NCBI RefSeq assembly: GCF_947499945.1
Contig: NZ_CANMQD010000001.1
Coordinates: 1,178,001-1,242,000 of the forward strand
DNA: 64,000 nucleotides
DNA from: an uncultured Sulfitobacter sp.
GTDB lineage: Bacteria > Pseudomonadota > Alphaproteobacteria > Rhodobacterales > Rhodobacteraceae
Reading direction: 5' to 3'
Shown: positions 26,134-34,813 of the stretch, piece by piece
Position numbering within the stretch: position 1 is the stretch's first letter
Layout: every line of letters starts with the position of its first letter
Notes under the pieces: generated by a model
Seen by the model: the letters and a program-made list of their open reading frames with translations, nothing else
The model's database searches: none
What the model was told of the DNA's origin: nothing
Position numbers and translations under genes: made by a program

Positions 26134-27203
26134 CTACTCAACCCACCATGCAAATTCGGCTGATCCAAGCTGGCAAACCCATAGTGCCGCAGCCAGCGCA
26201 GGTCTGAATCAAAGAACGCGCGCAAATCAGGTATCCCGTATTTCAGCATCGCAATCCGGTCGATCCCCATGCCAAAGGCAAAGCCCTGCCAGATGTCGGG
26301 ATCAATCCCGCCAGCGGCGAGAACTTTGGGGTGGACCATGCCAGAGCCGAGGACTTCCATCCAACCATCACCCTCACCAATGCGCAGCTGCCCGTCGACC
26401 CAAGAGCATTGGATATCCACCTCGGCAGACGGCTCCGTGAACGGAAAGTGCGAGGCGCGGAAACGGGTTTTGATGCCGTCAATCTCGAAGAACGCGGCAA
26501 AGAACTCCTCCAGCGTCCATTTCAGGTTCGCCATGGAGATGTCTTTGTCGATCGCCAAGCCCTCAACCTGATGGAACATCGGCGTGTGGGTCTGGTCATA
26601 ATCGGCACGGTACACACCACCGGGGCAGATGATGCGCAGCGGCGCGCCTTCGGCCTCCATCGTGCGGATTTGCACAGGGGACGTATGCGTGCGCAGGACG
26701 TGCGGCGGACGGTTATCCCCCTCGTCCCGCGCCATATAAAATGTGTCCATCTCGGCCCGCGCAGGATGGTGACCCGGGATGTTCAGCGCGTCAAAGTTAT
26801 ACCAATCGGTATCAATGCGCGGCCCCTCGGCCACGGAAAATCCCATCTCGGCAAAGATCGCAGTCAGCTCTTCGGTGACCTGTGACACAGGGTGCAACGT
26901 CCCCGCAGGGCGCCCCCGCGACGGCAACGTCACATCAAGCCACTCAGACCGCAAACGCTCATCCAAAGCCGCATCGCCCAACGCAGCCTTCTTCGCCGCC
27001 AGCGCCGAGTTAATCTCGTCCTTGAGCGCGTTCAAAGCTGGCCCAGCCACCTGACGCTCCTCAGGGGTCATCTTGCCCAGTTCGCGCATCTTGAGGGCCA
27101 CTTCGCCCTTCTTGCCAACGGCACCCAGACGGATGTCCTCCAATGCGGCTTCGTCGCTCGCATTTGCAATCTGGCTGAGGTATTTTTGCTTAAGATCGTC
27201 CAT
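26130..27203 (-). CDS. pheS: Phenylalanine--tRNA ligase alpha subunit
   Basis: The 357-residue catalytic subunit has the N-terminal coiled coil ('[26 protein letters not shown]'), class II motif 1 ('[19 protein letters not shown]'), motif 2 ('[12 protein letters not shown]', '[21 protein letters not shown]') and motif 3 ('[18 protein letters not shown]'). The start at 27203 follows AAGGA and gives the usual length; upstream in-frame residues (to 27317) are not conserved. It is the first gene of the pheS-ORF-pheT unit. Confidence 0.97.
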   Translation of the reverse strand: MDDLKQKYLSQIANASDEAALEDIRLGAVGKKGEVALKMRELGKMTPEERQVAGPALNALKDEINSALAAKKAALGDAALDERLRSEWLDVTLPSRGRPAGTLHPVSQVTEELTAIFAEMGFSVAEGPRIDTDWYNFDALNIPGHHPARAEMDTFYMARDEGDNRPPHVLRTHTSPVQIRTMEAEGAPLRIICPGGVYRADYDQTHTPMFHQVEGLAIDKDISMANLKWTLEEFFAAFFEIDGIKTRFRASHFPFTEPSAEVDIQCSWVDGQLRIGEGDGWMEVLGSGMVHPKVLAAGGIDPDIWQGFAFGMGIDRIAMLKYGIPDLRAFFDSDLRWLRHYGFASLDQPNLHGGLSR

Positions 27204-27436
27204 ATCACACGCGTCCTTGAGAATGTCCAAACCTGCTACCAGAACCGCCACCAAACGCAACCCGTCAGCCTGCCCCGACACCCTACTGCGCTCCTCCACG
27301 ACAAAATTTTCCACCAAATTTCCTGCCAGTGCAGATACTTTTTCCTAAGGGGTGGAAAACGCGCTAGCATGGCACAGGTTATGCGCGGGGAATTTGTGTG
27401 CTACGCATCCCCAAGACACAGACAGATAGGGTAAAA

Positions 27437-27646
27437 ATGACACCAGTGATGTACTCACACAGACTTAAAAACGTCCTCCAGCACACCGTGCGGGAACTGG
27501 GCCTGACTGTGTCGCTCACCGATGAAAACACGCCTGTGTCCCTCGCCGATAATGAGGCGATGATCCGTGAAACCGCTACAATGCTGGGCATTCAGCTGTC
27601 GATTGAGCATGGCGAAAGTGGCACCTACGTGACATTCTTTCCTTGA
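27437..27646 (+). CDS. Small hypothetical protein
   Basis: A 69-residue product ('MTPVMYSHRLKNVLQHTVRELG...') with alternating charged and hydrophobic residues and no membrane segment. It is not recognised. The ATG at 27437 has a weak AGGG site; an ATG at 27398 is possible. It opens a set of three small plus-strand genes transcribed away from pheS. Confidence 0.45.
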   Translation: MTPVMYSHRLKNVLQHTVRELGLTVSLTDENTPVSLADNEAMIRETATMLGIQLSIEHGESGTYVTFFP

Positions 27647-27685
27647 TCTGCCAATTAGGTGTTCTCAGGAAACCGGACTGTATCC

Positions 27686-27931
27686 ATGACTGACAAAAAG
27701 ACCCAAATCGAAATCCAGCGCTTACGTGCCGCCGGATTTTCGCTGGCCAATGCCGAACGAATGGCCCGTGGCAAACGCGGATCGGGAATGTTTCTCATCA
27801 TTTGTCTGATTGTCGCGCTTTTTTTGTTGGGTGGAATACTCACCCTCGCCTACGAGCGGTACCGCAGCGCAAACACCACGGTAGAGCAGATACAGATACC
27901 CACACTCCAGCAGACGGATGACATCGCATGA
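27686..27931 (+). CDS. Small single-span membrane protein
   Basis: The 81-residue product has a basic amphipathic N terminus ('TQIEIQRLRAAGFSLANAERMARGKRG') followed by one strong membrane helix ('MFLIICLIVALFLLGGILTLAY') and a polar tail. Not recognised. Its stop overlaps the next start (ATGA), indicating a co-translated pair of small membrane proteins. The ATG at 27686 was preferred over one at 27659 because it starts right before the conserved-looking basic region. Confidence 0.55.
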   Translation: MTDKKTQIEIQRLRAAGFSLANAERMARGKRGSGMFLIICLIVALFLLGGILTLAYERYRSANTTVEQIQIPTLQQTDDIA

Positions 27932-28161
27932 CACTCGCCTTCATACTTCGATTTATGCTCATTCTTCTGGCGATGCTCGCCGCAGGTGCCGCAGGCTTTG
28001 TCTATGCCCGCAACCAGGCAGAGCGGCGCTCGGCCATGCAAATCGCTATGCTGTCATCAGAGATCGGCAAAATGCGTCGGCGCACCGCTCACGCCGAAAG
28101 CGAGGCAGAACGCGCCCGCAGCAGGTTCTCGCAAGAGAAACGTCGCAATCGTCGGGCGTAA
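27928..28161 (+). CDS. Small membrane protein with coiled-coil tail
   Basis: The 77-residue product has an N-terminal membrane helix ('LAFILRFMLILLAMLAAGAAGFVYA') and a highly charged helical tail ('SEIGKMRRRTAHAESEAERARSRFSQEKRRNRRA') likely to form a coiled coil. Not recognised. It overlaps the preceding gene by 4 nt and converges on the BLUF gene 5 bp away. Confidence 0.55.
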   Translation: MTLAFILRFMLILLAMLAAGAAGFVYARNQAERRSAMQIAMLSSEIGKMRRRTAHAESEAERARSRFSQEKRRNRRA

Positions 28162-28166
28162 CGCTC

Positions 28167-28580
28167 TCAGGCCAATTCAACAGAGAGGTCTTGTAACACG
28201 TCTAGCAGGCTCTCCACGTTTACCGTCTCGGGGTTCACTTCGTCGGTAGCAAAGTAGCGCAGATAGATCGCACGCGTCTGGTCATCCATTCCCTGATGCA
28301 GGCCCATAGACCAGCGCGGGAACATCCGCTCACGCACATCATAACATCCCATTAGGATAATATTGCTGTGCCGCGTGTCACGGGCAATCCGGTGGTACAG
28401 CGCCGACACCTCGACGCGTCCCCCTTCAAGCACCTGCAAAAAGTGGTCGCCGTTGTAATGCAACAGACCCGAGACATTCATTCTGCCGTTATTGCGCTGG
28501 CACGTCTCGATCAGCTTGTCGATTTCAAGGCTCTCGGACGGGTTCCGTTGGCTGTAATAGACCAGTCGCGTGAGGTTCAT
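28167..28580 (-). CDS. Stand-alone BLUF domain blue-light sensor
   Basis: The 137-residue protein is a BLUF (FAD-binding blue-light) domain: the flavin-contacting triad can be placed at Y8 ('LVYYSQ'), N31 ('QRNNGRMNVSGLL') and Q49 ('DHFLQVLEG'), with the expected spacing, and a Trp near 'FPRWSMGLH'. There is no fused output domain, so signalling must go through a protein partner or the short C-terminal helices. No obvious partner lies next to it. The start at 28580 gives the canonical N terminus, but the ribosome site is poor. Confidence 0.9.
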   Translation of the reverse strand: MNLTRLVYYSQRNPSESLEIDKLIETCQRNNGRMNVSGLLHYNGDHFLQVLEGGRVEVSALYHRIARDTRHSNIILMGCYDVRERMFPRWSMGLHQGMDDQTRAIYLRYFATDEVNPETVNVESLLDVLQDLSVELA

Positions 28581-28740
28581 GTGCGTATCCGTTCTGACAT
28601 TTATATCGATTCCGAGGTAACCTAGCACTTCGCAGGGAAAAGCACACATAACAACAGGTGCAAAAACAGTCTGTACATTCAAACTGGACAATGTGCCGCC
28701 CCCCCTCGTAGCGTTGCATACCCCAGCAGGAGAAAGCATC

Positions 28741-29148
28741 ATGACGACAACCGGAAAATGTTATTGCGGTGAAATTACTTACACCAGCACCGACGCGCCT
28801 GTGTGGCAGGCACAGTGCCACTGCCGCGAGTGCCAGTATATCTCGGGCGGCGGTCCAAATTATTTTATGATGGTCCCTGAAGAAGGATTTTCATACACAA
28901 AAGGCACTCCATCACAGTTCACCCGTAGTGATCTGGAGGCCCCGCGCACCCGTGACTTCTGCGGTACCTGCGGCACACATCTGCTCACCCGCTTGCCCGG
29001 TCGCCCGCTTCTGGTCCTCAAGGTGGGAACGCTGGACGATCCAAAGGCCTACACAGGCCCAGAGATGGCGATCTTTACCTGTGACAAACAAAGCTTTCAT
29101 GTCATCGCTGATGGCGTCCCAACAGCAGACAAACTACCGCCCCGTTAA
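28741..29148 (+). CDS. GFA family protein (glutathione-dependent formaldehyde-activating enzyme-like)
   Basis: The 135-residue protein has the zinc-binding pattern of the GFA/CENP-V fold: 'GKCYCGEITY', 'QCHCRECQYISGG' and 'RDFCGTCGTHL'. Most members of this family have unknown substrates; only a few act on S-hydroxymethylglutathione. The start at 28741 follows AGGAG. It is divergent from the BLUF gene, with 160 bp between the starts, and is followed by the terminator of the convergent rplT transcript. Confidence 0.88.
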   Translation: MTTTGKCYCGEITYTSTDAPVWQAQCHCRECQYISGGGPNYFMMVPEEGFSYTKGTPSQFTRSDLEAPRTRDFCGTCGTHLLTRLPGRPLLVLKVGTLDDPKAYTGPEMAIFTCDKQSFHVIADGVPTADKLPPR

Positions 29149-29162
29149 CAAGGCCAACAACG

Positions 29163-29188
29163 AAAAAAGCCGCCCCTTACAGGACGGC
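29163..29188 (-). terminator. Terminator of the rpmI-rplT operon
   Basis: GCCGTCC and GGGCGGC (minus strand) form a stem with one mismatch and are followed by TTTTTT. It lies 31 bp past the rplT stop, and the GFA gene converges on it from the other side. Confidence 0.8.
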
Positions 29189-29218
29189 CTCTCAATCTCA
29201 TGGCATCAGTGGCGCATT

Positions 29219-29584
29219 TTACGCTGCCAGTGACGCCTGTGCCTGCTTCACAATCGCTGTGAAGGATTCCGGCTCGTTCACGGCCAGATCAGCGAGAACT
29301 TTGCGGTCAACTTCGATACCGGCAAGGTTCAGACCATTGATAAAGCGTGAATACGTCAGCTCGGCGTCATGTGCGCGAACAGCCGCGTTGATCCGCTGGA
29401 TCCACAATGCGCGGAAATTGCGCTTGCGATTCTTGCGGTCACGGGTTGCATACTGGTTGGCCTTATCGACGGCCTGACGTGCGACCTTAAAGGTACTCTT
29501 GCGGCGGCCATAATAACCTTTGGCTGCTTTGACGACCTTACGGTGACGGGCGTGGGTAACTGTACCACCTTTTGTACGTGACAT
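29219..29584 (-). CDS. rplT: 50S ribosomal protein L20
   Basis: The 121-residue basic protein '[42 protein letters not shown]' is L20, needed early in 50S assembly. It lies 12 bp behind rpmI. In many bacteria the order is infC-rpmI-rplT with L20 autoregulation; infC is absent from this window. Confidence 0.98.
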   Translation of the reverse strand: MSRTKGGTVTHARHRKVVKAAKGYYGRRKSTFKVARQAVDKANQYATRDRKNRKRNFRALWIQRINAAVRAHDAELTYSRFINGLNLAGIEVDRKVLADLAVNEPESFTAIVKQAQASLAA

Positions 29585-29595
29585 ATCGGCTCTCC

Positions 29596-29796
29596 TTAGC
29601 GGTCGTAGGGCATAAAGCCCTTGATGATCTTGGCATCAGCAGAACAAAGTGTTGTTGTGCCACGTGCGTTGCGCAGGAACTTATTGCTCCGCTTGATCAT
29701 GCCGTGCTGTTTACCAGCCTGACTCGCGATGACCTTGCCGGTCGCCGAGATCTTGAAGCGCTTTTTAGCGCTCGACTTCGTCTTCATCTTGGGCAT
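29596..29796 (-). CDS. rpmI: 50S ribosomal protein L35
   Basis: The 66-residue protein '[22 protein letters not shown]' with '[19 protein letters not shown]' is L35. It is the first gene of the rpmI-rplT operon. No infC gene precedes it, so the leader region upstream (29797-29929) must carry the promoter. Confidence 0.98.
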   Translation of the reverse strand: MPKMKTKSSAKKRFKISATGKVIASQAGKQHGMIKRSNKFLRNARGTTTLCSADAKIIKGFMPYDR

Positions 29797-29929
29797 TTCT
29801 GTCTCCTAATAGTCTACAGTTTAAGCGATGCTCGGCATGCCACTTGAGCCGGCACCGCAGGAATGAAACTGGGCTATAAGATGCACAGCAGTTTAACGCA
29901 AGAGGGGATCACCGCCTCCCGTCAGATCC

Positions 29930-30154
29930 TCAGGGCATGTAGCGTGCAATCACGTTTACAAAAACATCAGGCAGCTGCGCCAGTTGGTATCCACCGGGTT
30001 TTCCCTGGATGGCAAACACGATCAGACCTCCCGCAATCAGAATCGTAATTGCAGACGCACGCGGCGCACGCCGGTCCGACAGTGCCGACAAAATCGAGGG
30101 GACTGTTAGGGCCGCCAAAACAAGGCCAATAACAAGCGCCAGATCTGAATCCAT
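29930..30154 (-). CDS. Small two-span membrane protein
   Basis: The 74-residue product has two hydrophobic segments ('DLALVIGLVLAALTVPSILSAL' and 'SAITILIAGGLIVFAIQG') separated by 'SDRRAPRA'. It is not a named family that I can recognise. The gene lies 32 bp downstream of pyk on the same strand and upstream of rpmI, so it may be cotranscribed with pyk. Confidence 0.65.
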   Translation of the reverse strand: MDSDLALVIGLVLAALTVPSILSALSDRRAPRASAITILIAGGLIVFAIQGKPGGYQLAQLPDVFVNVIARYMP

Positions 30155-30186
30155 TATAGGTCTCCGTGTAACAGGTTAATCGAACG

Positions 30187-31632
30187 TTACTCCGGATCGG
30201 CCGCGAAAATCAAACGTTCATCACAGGGGGCAACCCGCAGGATATTGGTACTGCCTGGCACGTTAAACGGCACACCGGCAATCACAACAACATGATCCTG
30301 CTCCTCGGCAAAGCCCTCGTTCCGCGCAGCACGCACTGCACTCACTACTGCCTTTTTGAAACGATCCAATTCCTCAGTCAGTACACAATTCACACCCCAG
30401 CTGAGTGCCAGACGGCTCGCCGTCCGCTTGAGCGGGGTCAATGCGATGATCGGCACGCGTGGCCGCTCCCGCGCGGTGAGCAATGCAGTGGTTCCTGAAT
30501 GGGTAAAACAACAGATCGCTTTCACGTCGGTTGTCTCCGCAATCTCGCGCGCTGCCACTACCATCGCATCGGCAATGCCAGAGCGTGACGCGGTGCGGCT
30601 CGCCTCTATGATCTGGGTATAAGTGGGGTCGCGCTCCACCTCGATGGCAACATTGTCCATCGTTTTGACTGCCTCAATCGGATAGCTGCCCGCTGCTGAT
30701 TCCGCCGAGAGCATGACCGCATCCGCACCTTCATAAATCGCTGTTGCCACATCGGACACTTCCGCACGAGTGGGCATCGGGCTCTCGATCATGCTCTCCA
30801 ACATCTGGGTCGCCACGATCACAGGCTTGCCCACGGCACGACAGCGCCGCACCAGCCGCTTCTGGATCGGCGGTACCGCCGACACAGGAAGCTCGACCCC
30901 CAGATCACCCCGCGCCACCATGATTCCGTCACTCACTGCCAGAATATCGTCAAACCGCTCAACCGCAGAAGGTTTCTCGATTTTCGACAGCAGCGCCGCA
31001 CGGCCCTTAGCCAGCGCCCGCGCCTCTTCCACATCCTCTGGACGCTGGACAAAACTCAGCGCGAGCCAGTCAACACCAAGCTCACAAACGAACTCCAGAT
31101 CGGCACGGTCCTTATCGCTCAGCGCGGCCAGCGGCAGCACAACGTCAGGCACGTTCACGCCCTTACGGTTGGAGATAGTGCCCCCGATCACAACCTCACA
31201 TTCCGCGAAATCCGCTCCACAGCGCACAACCTTGAGGCGGATCTTCCCGTCATTCACCAACAAGGAGGACCCTTCCTTTAGAGCTGCAAAAATCTCGGGG
31301 TGCGGCAGGCACACACGGCTGACATCGCCCTCGGCAGAGTCAAGATCAAGGCGGAACGCCGCCCCCTCAACCAGTTCCTCACTCTCGGCCGCGAACACCC
31401 CCACACGCAGCTTGGGTCCCTGCAAATCCGCCAGAATACAAATGCTCGATCCGGTTTCTTCTTCAACCGCACGGATCATAGCATGTTTGGCGCGAATCTC
31501 GTCATGGCTGCCGTGGCTCATGTTGAGGCGAAACACATCCGCACCCGTCTCGTGCAGTAGCTTGATCATCTCATAGGTATCTGACGCAGGCCCAAGGGTC
31601 GCTACGATCTTTACATTGCGTTGACGTCTCAT
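30187..31632 (-). CDS. pyk: Pyruvate kinase
   Basis: The 481-residue protein begins 'MRRQRNVKIVATLGPASDTYEMI' and has the full PK barrel: 'VFRLNMSHGSHDEIRA', the catalytic Lys region 'ALLSKIEKPSAVE', 'IMVARGDLGVELP' with Mg ligands, 'MLESMIESPMPTRAEVSDVATAIYEGADAVMLSAESAAG' and the C-terminal allosteric domain. It makes pyruvate and ATP from phosphoenolpyruvate. The start at 31632 follows AAAGGA at 9 nt. Confidence 0.97.
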   Translation of the reverse strand: MRRQRNVKIVATLGPASDTYEMIKLLHETGADVFRLNMSHGSHDEIRAKHAMIRAVEEETGSSICILADLQGPKLRVGVFAAESEELVEGAAFRLDLDSAEGDVSRVCLPHPEIFAALKEGSSLLVNDGKIRLKVVRCGADFAECEVVIGGTISNRKGVNVPDVVLPLAALSDKDRADLEFVCELGVDWLALSFVQRPEDVEEARALAKGRAALLSKIEKPSAVERFDDILAVSDGIMVARGDLGVELPVSAVPPIQKRLVRRCRAVGKPVIVATQMLESMIESPMPTRAEVSDVATAIYEGADAVMLSAESAAGSYPIEAVKTMDNVAIEVERDPTYTQIIEASRTASRSGIADAMVVAAREIAETTDVKAICCFTHSGTTALLTARERPRVPIIALTPLKRTASRLALSWGVNCVLTEELDRFKKAVVSAVRAARNEGFAEEQDHVVVIAGVPFNVPGSTNILRVAPCDERLIFAADPE

Positions 31633-31820
31633 TGGGTCGTTCCTTTTAACCAGATTTGGCAAATGTTAGCGCACACATTGCCTATTGATATAGCCATAGC
31701 GCCTGACCACCGCCACTAAAACCCGAAAACTGTTTCATTGCGGTGACAGTCTGGCAAAGCACCGATACCATGATCCAGCAATCACACACCCCACTTTAGG
31801 TCAAATAAACAGGAGCCCCC

Positions 31821-32138
31821 ATGACAGAGCACACACAACAAGAAATCGAACTTCAGGCCGCCGCATTCCGCCGTTTGCAAAAACATCTGATGGAGGACCG
31901 GACCGATGTGCAGAACATCGACATGATGAACCTCACCGGCTTTTGCCGCAACTGCCTGAGCCGCTGGTATCAGGAAGCCGCCGCCGAGAGTGGCGTCGAG
32001 ATCGGCAAAATGGAAGCGCGCGAGTTGTTCTACGGGATGAGCATGGACGACTGGAAAGCCAACTATCAAACCGATGCGACCGACGGCCAACAAGAGGCGT
32101 TCAAGACGGCGTTTGAGGAGAATGTGGGGAAGAAATAG
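31821..32138 (+). CDS. DUF1244 domain protein
   Basis: The 105-residue protein matches DUF1244: 'EIELQAAAFRRLQKHL', 'VQNIDMMNLTGFCRNCLSRWYQEAA' with a CxxC pair, and 'ARELFYGMSMDDWKANYQTDAT'. The family is small, conserved in alphaproteobacteria and gammaproteobacteria and of unknown function; the CxxC may bind metal. It stands alone, divergent from pyk. Confidence 0.88.
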   Translation: MTEHTQQEIELQAAAFRRLQKHLMEDRTDVQNIDMMNLTGFCRNCLSRWYQEAAAESGVEIGKMEARELFYGMSMDDWKANYQTDATDGQQEAFKTAFEENVGKK

Positions 32139-32378
32139 AAGGATGCTGTGGGTCTCGTAGCACGCCAGCATCCGCATCCAGCCCATACTGACAGATGCTT
32201 CAGGGCGCATGAATGCCCGCTATCATGAGACCGACCAAAAAACCTTAAACAACTACATGGGTTTTGAACGGGGTTTTTGGCAGCGTGAATTAAGGTGATT
32301 TGAAGCTGTTCCAGAAAGGAGGGTTTTTGGAACATATCTGAAGATCTCCAATGCCCGATAAAGCGGCCATTGAAAAAA

Positions 32379-32759
32379 TCAGAGACCGCTCAGAGCCGTA
32401 AAGGCAAACCATGTCCAAGCCGCAGACGCCAAAACCACAAAGCGCAGCCAGCCGAAAACCGGCTGGCCCCGACGTTTTTGGTGAACATGGATCGGCCATG
32501 CGATTGCACAAGCTATGGTCGGCATGAAAAGCAGCCCTAGAAACATAGCTGCCTCTGCCAAAGCAGCTAGATAGCGAGGATGTGTCCCGACTGTATCGGA
32601 TGGAGGCGTGAATAAATCTGCAAAGATAACCATTAACAAAACGACACTGGCCGCCAGTGCCACCGTTGCTATGAAGTCCAGATATGTCCCAACTCGTGAT
32701 GAAATACCCGGCAAACTCTTCTCCTTCAGGATGTAAATAGCGCAATAATTTTCCGGCAT
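32379..32759 (-). CDS. Hypothetical membrane protein
   Basis: The 126-residue product has three hydrophobic segments ('IATVALAASVVLLMVIFADLF', 'LAEAAMFLGLLFMPTIACAIAWPI', 'LRFVVLASAAWTWFAFTAL'). Not recognised, and the ribosome site is weak. The 240 bp after it (32139-32378) and 128 bp before it hold no other gene I can support. The region is more AT-rich than its neighbours. Confidence 0.5.
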   Translation of the reverse strand: MPENYCAIYILKEKSLPGISSRVGTYLDFIATVALAASVVLLMVIFADLFTPPSDTVGTHPRYLAALAEAAMFLGLLFMPTIACAIAWPIHVHQKRRGQPVFGWLRFVVLASAAWTWFAFTALSGL

Positions 32760-32887
32760 CTACCCTCCCAAAAACGACCGTTTTTGAACAATCTCGAAGC
32801 AACAATTGGGCGACGAATGTAAAACCTAACTTTGTTCTGCAAAATAGACCCAAAATCGCTCGAATCCCTGCCGCACCGCGACAGCTT

Positions 32888-33748
32888 TCAAACTGCCGCC
32901 TTGCGCATCTCGTCCAGATAAATTTCGCGCAGCCGCAGCGCCACTTTGCCGGGCACACCTTCGCCCAAGGCAACACCGTCAATCTCCACCACAGGCATCA
33001 CAAACGCACTGGCCGAGGTGGTAAACGCCTCATCCGCCGCTTGCGCTTCCTCGATGGTAAAGGACCGCTCCTCGACTTCCATCTGCGCCTCACGCGCAAA
33101 CCGCAGCACAGCCGCCCGCGTAATCCCGTGCAAAATTTCCGTCCCCAGATGCCGTGTGATGATACGGTTGCCCTTCACGATATAGGCGTTGTTTGATGTC
33201 CCCTCGGTCACCATCCCGTCTTCAACCATCCACGCATCATCGCATCCGGCCTTCTTGGCCATCATCTTGCCCATCGACGGATAGAGTAGTTGCACCGTCT
33301 TGATGTCACGCCGCCCCCACCGGATATCCTCAATGGAAATCACCTTGGAGCCACGCTTCGCCGCAGGGCTGTCCGCCAGTCCGGGCTTGTTCTGCGTGAA
33401 CAACACAATCGTAGGCTCTGTCGTCTCGGGATCAGGGAAGGCAAAATCACGATCCCCATCCGACCCGCGCGTAACCTGCAAATAGATCAACCCTTCGTCA
33501 ATCTCGTTCACCCGAACCAACTCGCGGTGCACCTCCAGCAAATCCTCCTTGGAGATCGGATTGCGCATATCCAATTCACCCAACGAGCGTTCCAACCGCA
33601 CAGAGTGTCCCTCAAAATCGATCAGCTTGCCGTCCAGCACCGATGTCACTTCATACACACCATCCGCCATCAGAAACCCGCGATCAAAGATCGACACAGT
33701 GGCTTCATTCTCCGGCATATACTGCCCGTTCACATATACTGTCCGCAT
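32888..33748 (-). CDS. dat: D-amino-acid transaminase
   Basis: The 286-residue class IV PLP enzyme has the fold-type IV features: 'VSIFDRGFLMADGVYEVT', the Schiff-base lysine in 'DIRWGRRDIKTVQLL' (K150), 'WMVEDGMVTEGTSNNAYIV' and 'RHLGTEILHGITRAAVL'. The R/D pattern favours D-amino-acid transaminase over branched-chain enzymes. It moves amino groups between D-amino acids and 2-oxo acids. It starts 5 bp after the end of the enolase-superfamily racemase gene, in a set of three same-strand genes for D-glutamate-type metabolism. The start at 33748 follows a purine-rich GGGGGTAAAG. Confidence 0.88.
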   Translation of the reverse strand: MRTVYVNGQYMPENEATVSIFDRGFLMADGVYEVTSVLDGKLIDFEGHSVRLERSLGELDMRNPISKEDLLEVHRELVRVNEIDEGLIYLQVTRGSDGDRDFAFPDPETTEPTIVLFTQNKPGLADSPAAKRGSKVISIEDIRWGRRDIKTVQLLYPSMGKMMAKKAGCDDAWMVEDGMVTEGTSNNAYIVKGNRIITRHLGTEILHGITRAAVLRFAREAQMEVEERSFTIEEAQAADEAFTTSASAFVMPVVEIDGVALGEGVPGKVALRLREIYLDEMRKAAV

Positions 33749-33752
33749 GTCT

Positions 33753-34718
33753 TTACCCCCACAATGCACGGGATGGTGGATGCACCCCCGCCGCGTCAAA
33801 TTTCAATGGCTCGGCCCTGTCTTCGGCCAACAACAACGGCCCGTCAAGGTCCACGTAAGGCATCCCCTGCGCCACTAATACCGCAGGGGCCATCGCAAGC
33901 GACGACCCCACCATACAGCCAACCATCACATCATACCCCTGCGCCAGTGCTTCCTCACGCAGTGCCAAGGCCTCGGTTAAACCGCCCGTCTTATCCAGTT
34001 TGATATTAACCACATCGTACTTACCCTTCAGGCTCGGCAAACTCCCTCGATCATGGCAGCTCTCGTCCGCACAAACAGGCACAGGCCGCGCCATGCCGAT
34101 CAACGCATCATCGTCACCCGCAGGCAACGGCTGCTCCACCAACGCCACCCCAAGCCGCACCAGATGCGGCGCCAGATCAGCATAAACCTCTGCCGACCAG
34201 CCCTCATTTGCATCCACAATAATCGTGCTCTCAGGCGCACCCGCACGCACCGCCTCAAGACGCGGCATATCATCGGGCGTGCCCAGCTTGATCTTCAACA
34301 AGGGACGAAACGCATGTTCCGCCGCTTGGCGTTGCATCGCCTCTGGCGTGTCCAACGACAGCGTATAAGCCGTAATCTCGGGCTTCAAAGGCGCCAGCCC
34401 CGCCAACTCCCAAACAGCTTTGCCAGACTGCTTCGCCTCCAGATCCCACAACGCACAATCAACCGCATTCCGCGCCGCCCCCGCGGGCAACAAATCATAG
34501 AGGTCCGCCCGCGTCACAGGCCCAGACAGCCCTTCAATCTGCGCCGTCACAGATTCAAGCGTTTCACCATACCGCGCATAGGGGACACATTCCCCCATGC
34601 CCACAGCACCACCATCGCTGATGCGCACTGTCAGCACCTTGGCCTCCGTCCGCGATCCCCGCGAGATGGTAAACACCTGCGCCAGCCGAAACACATCTGC
34701 CGTCACTTCAATCCGCAT
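33753..34718 (-). CDS. dgcA: Enolase-superfamily racemase, probable N-acetyl-D-glutamate racemase (dipeptide-epimerase-like)
   Basis: The 321-residue protein has the muconate-lactonizing/enolase barrel with the acid-base lysines K142-x-K144 ('KIKLG') and K240 ('VVNIKLDKTGG'), and metal ligands D169 ('VDANEGW'), E195 ('VEQPL') and D218 ('CADES'). General annotation would be L-Ala-D/L-Glu epimerase. From memory, DgcA of marine bacteria, encoded beside the DUF1611 protein DgcN, racemizes N-acetyl-D-glutamate to the L form. Because a DUF1611 gene lies directly upstream here, I favour that role. It remains inference. Confidence 0.82.
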   Translation of the reverse strand: MRIEVTADVFRLAQVFTISRGSRTEAKVLTVRISDGGAVGMGECVPYARYGETLESVTAQIEGLSGPVTRADLYDLLPAGAARNAVDCALWDLEAKQSGKAVWELAGLAPLKPEITAYTLSLDTPEAMQRQAAEHAFRPLLKIKLGTPDDMPRLEAVRAGAPESTIIVDANEGWSAEVYADLAPHLVRLGVALVEQPLPAGDDDALIGMARPVPVCADESCHDRGSLPSLKGKYDVVNIKLDKTGGLTEALALREEALAQGYDVMVGCMVGSSLAMAPAVLVAQGMPYVDLDGPLLLAEDRAEPLKFDAAGVHPPSRALWG

Positions 34719-34813
34719 ACTGCCCTCACAAATCGCACGCAGACCTTACAGCCCGCATTGCTTCTTTATTTTGCCCTTAAACCCAATCCCGCACCCTCAA
34801 CAGATGCGACAGA

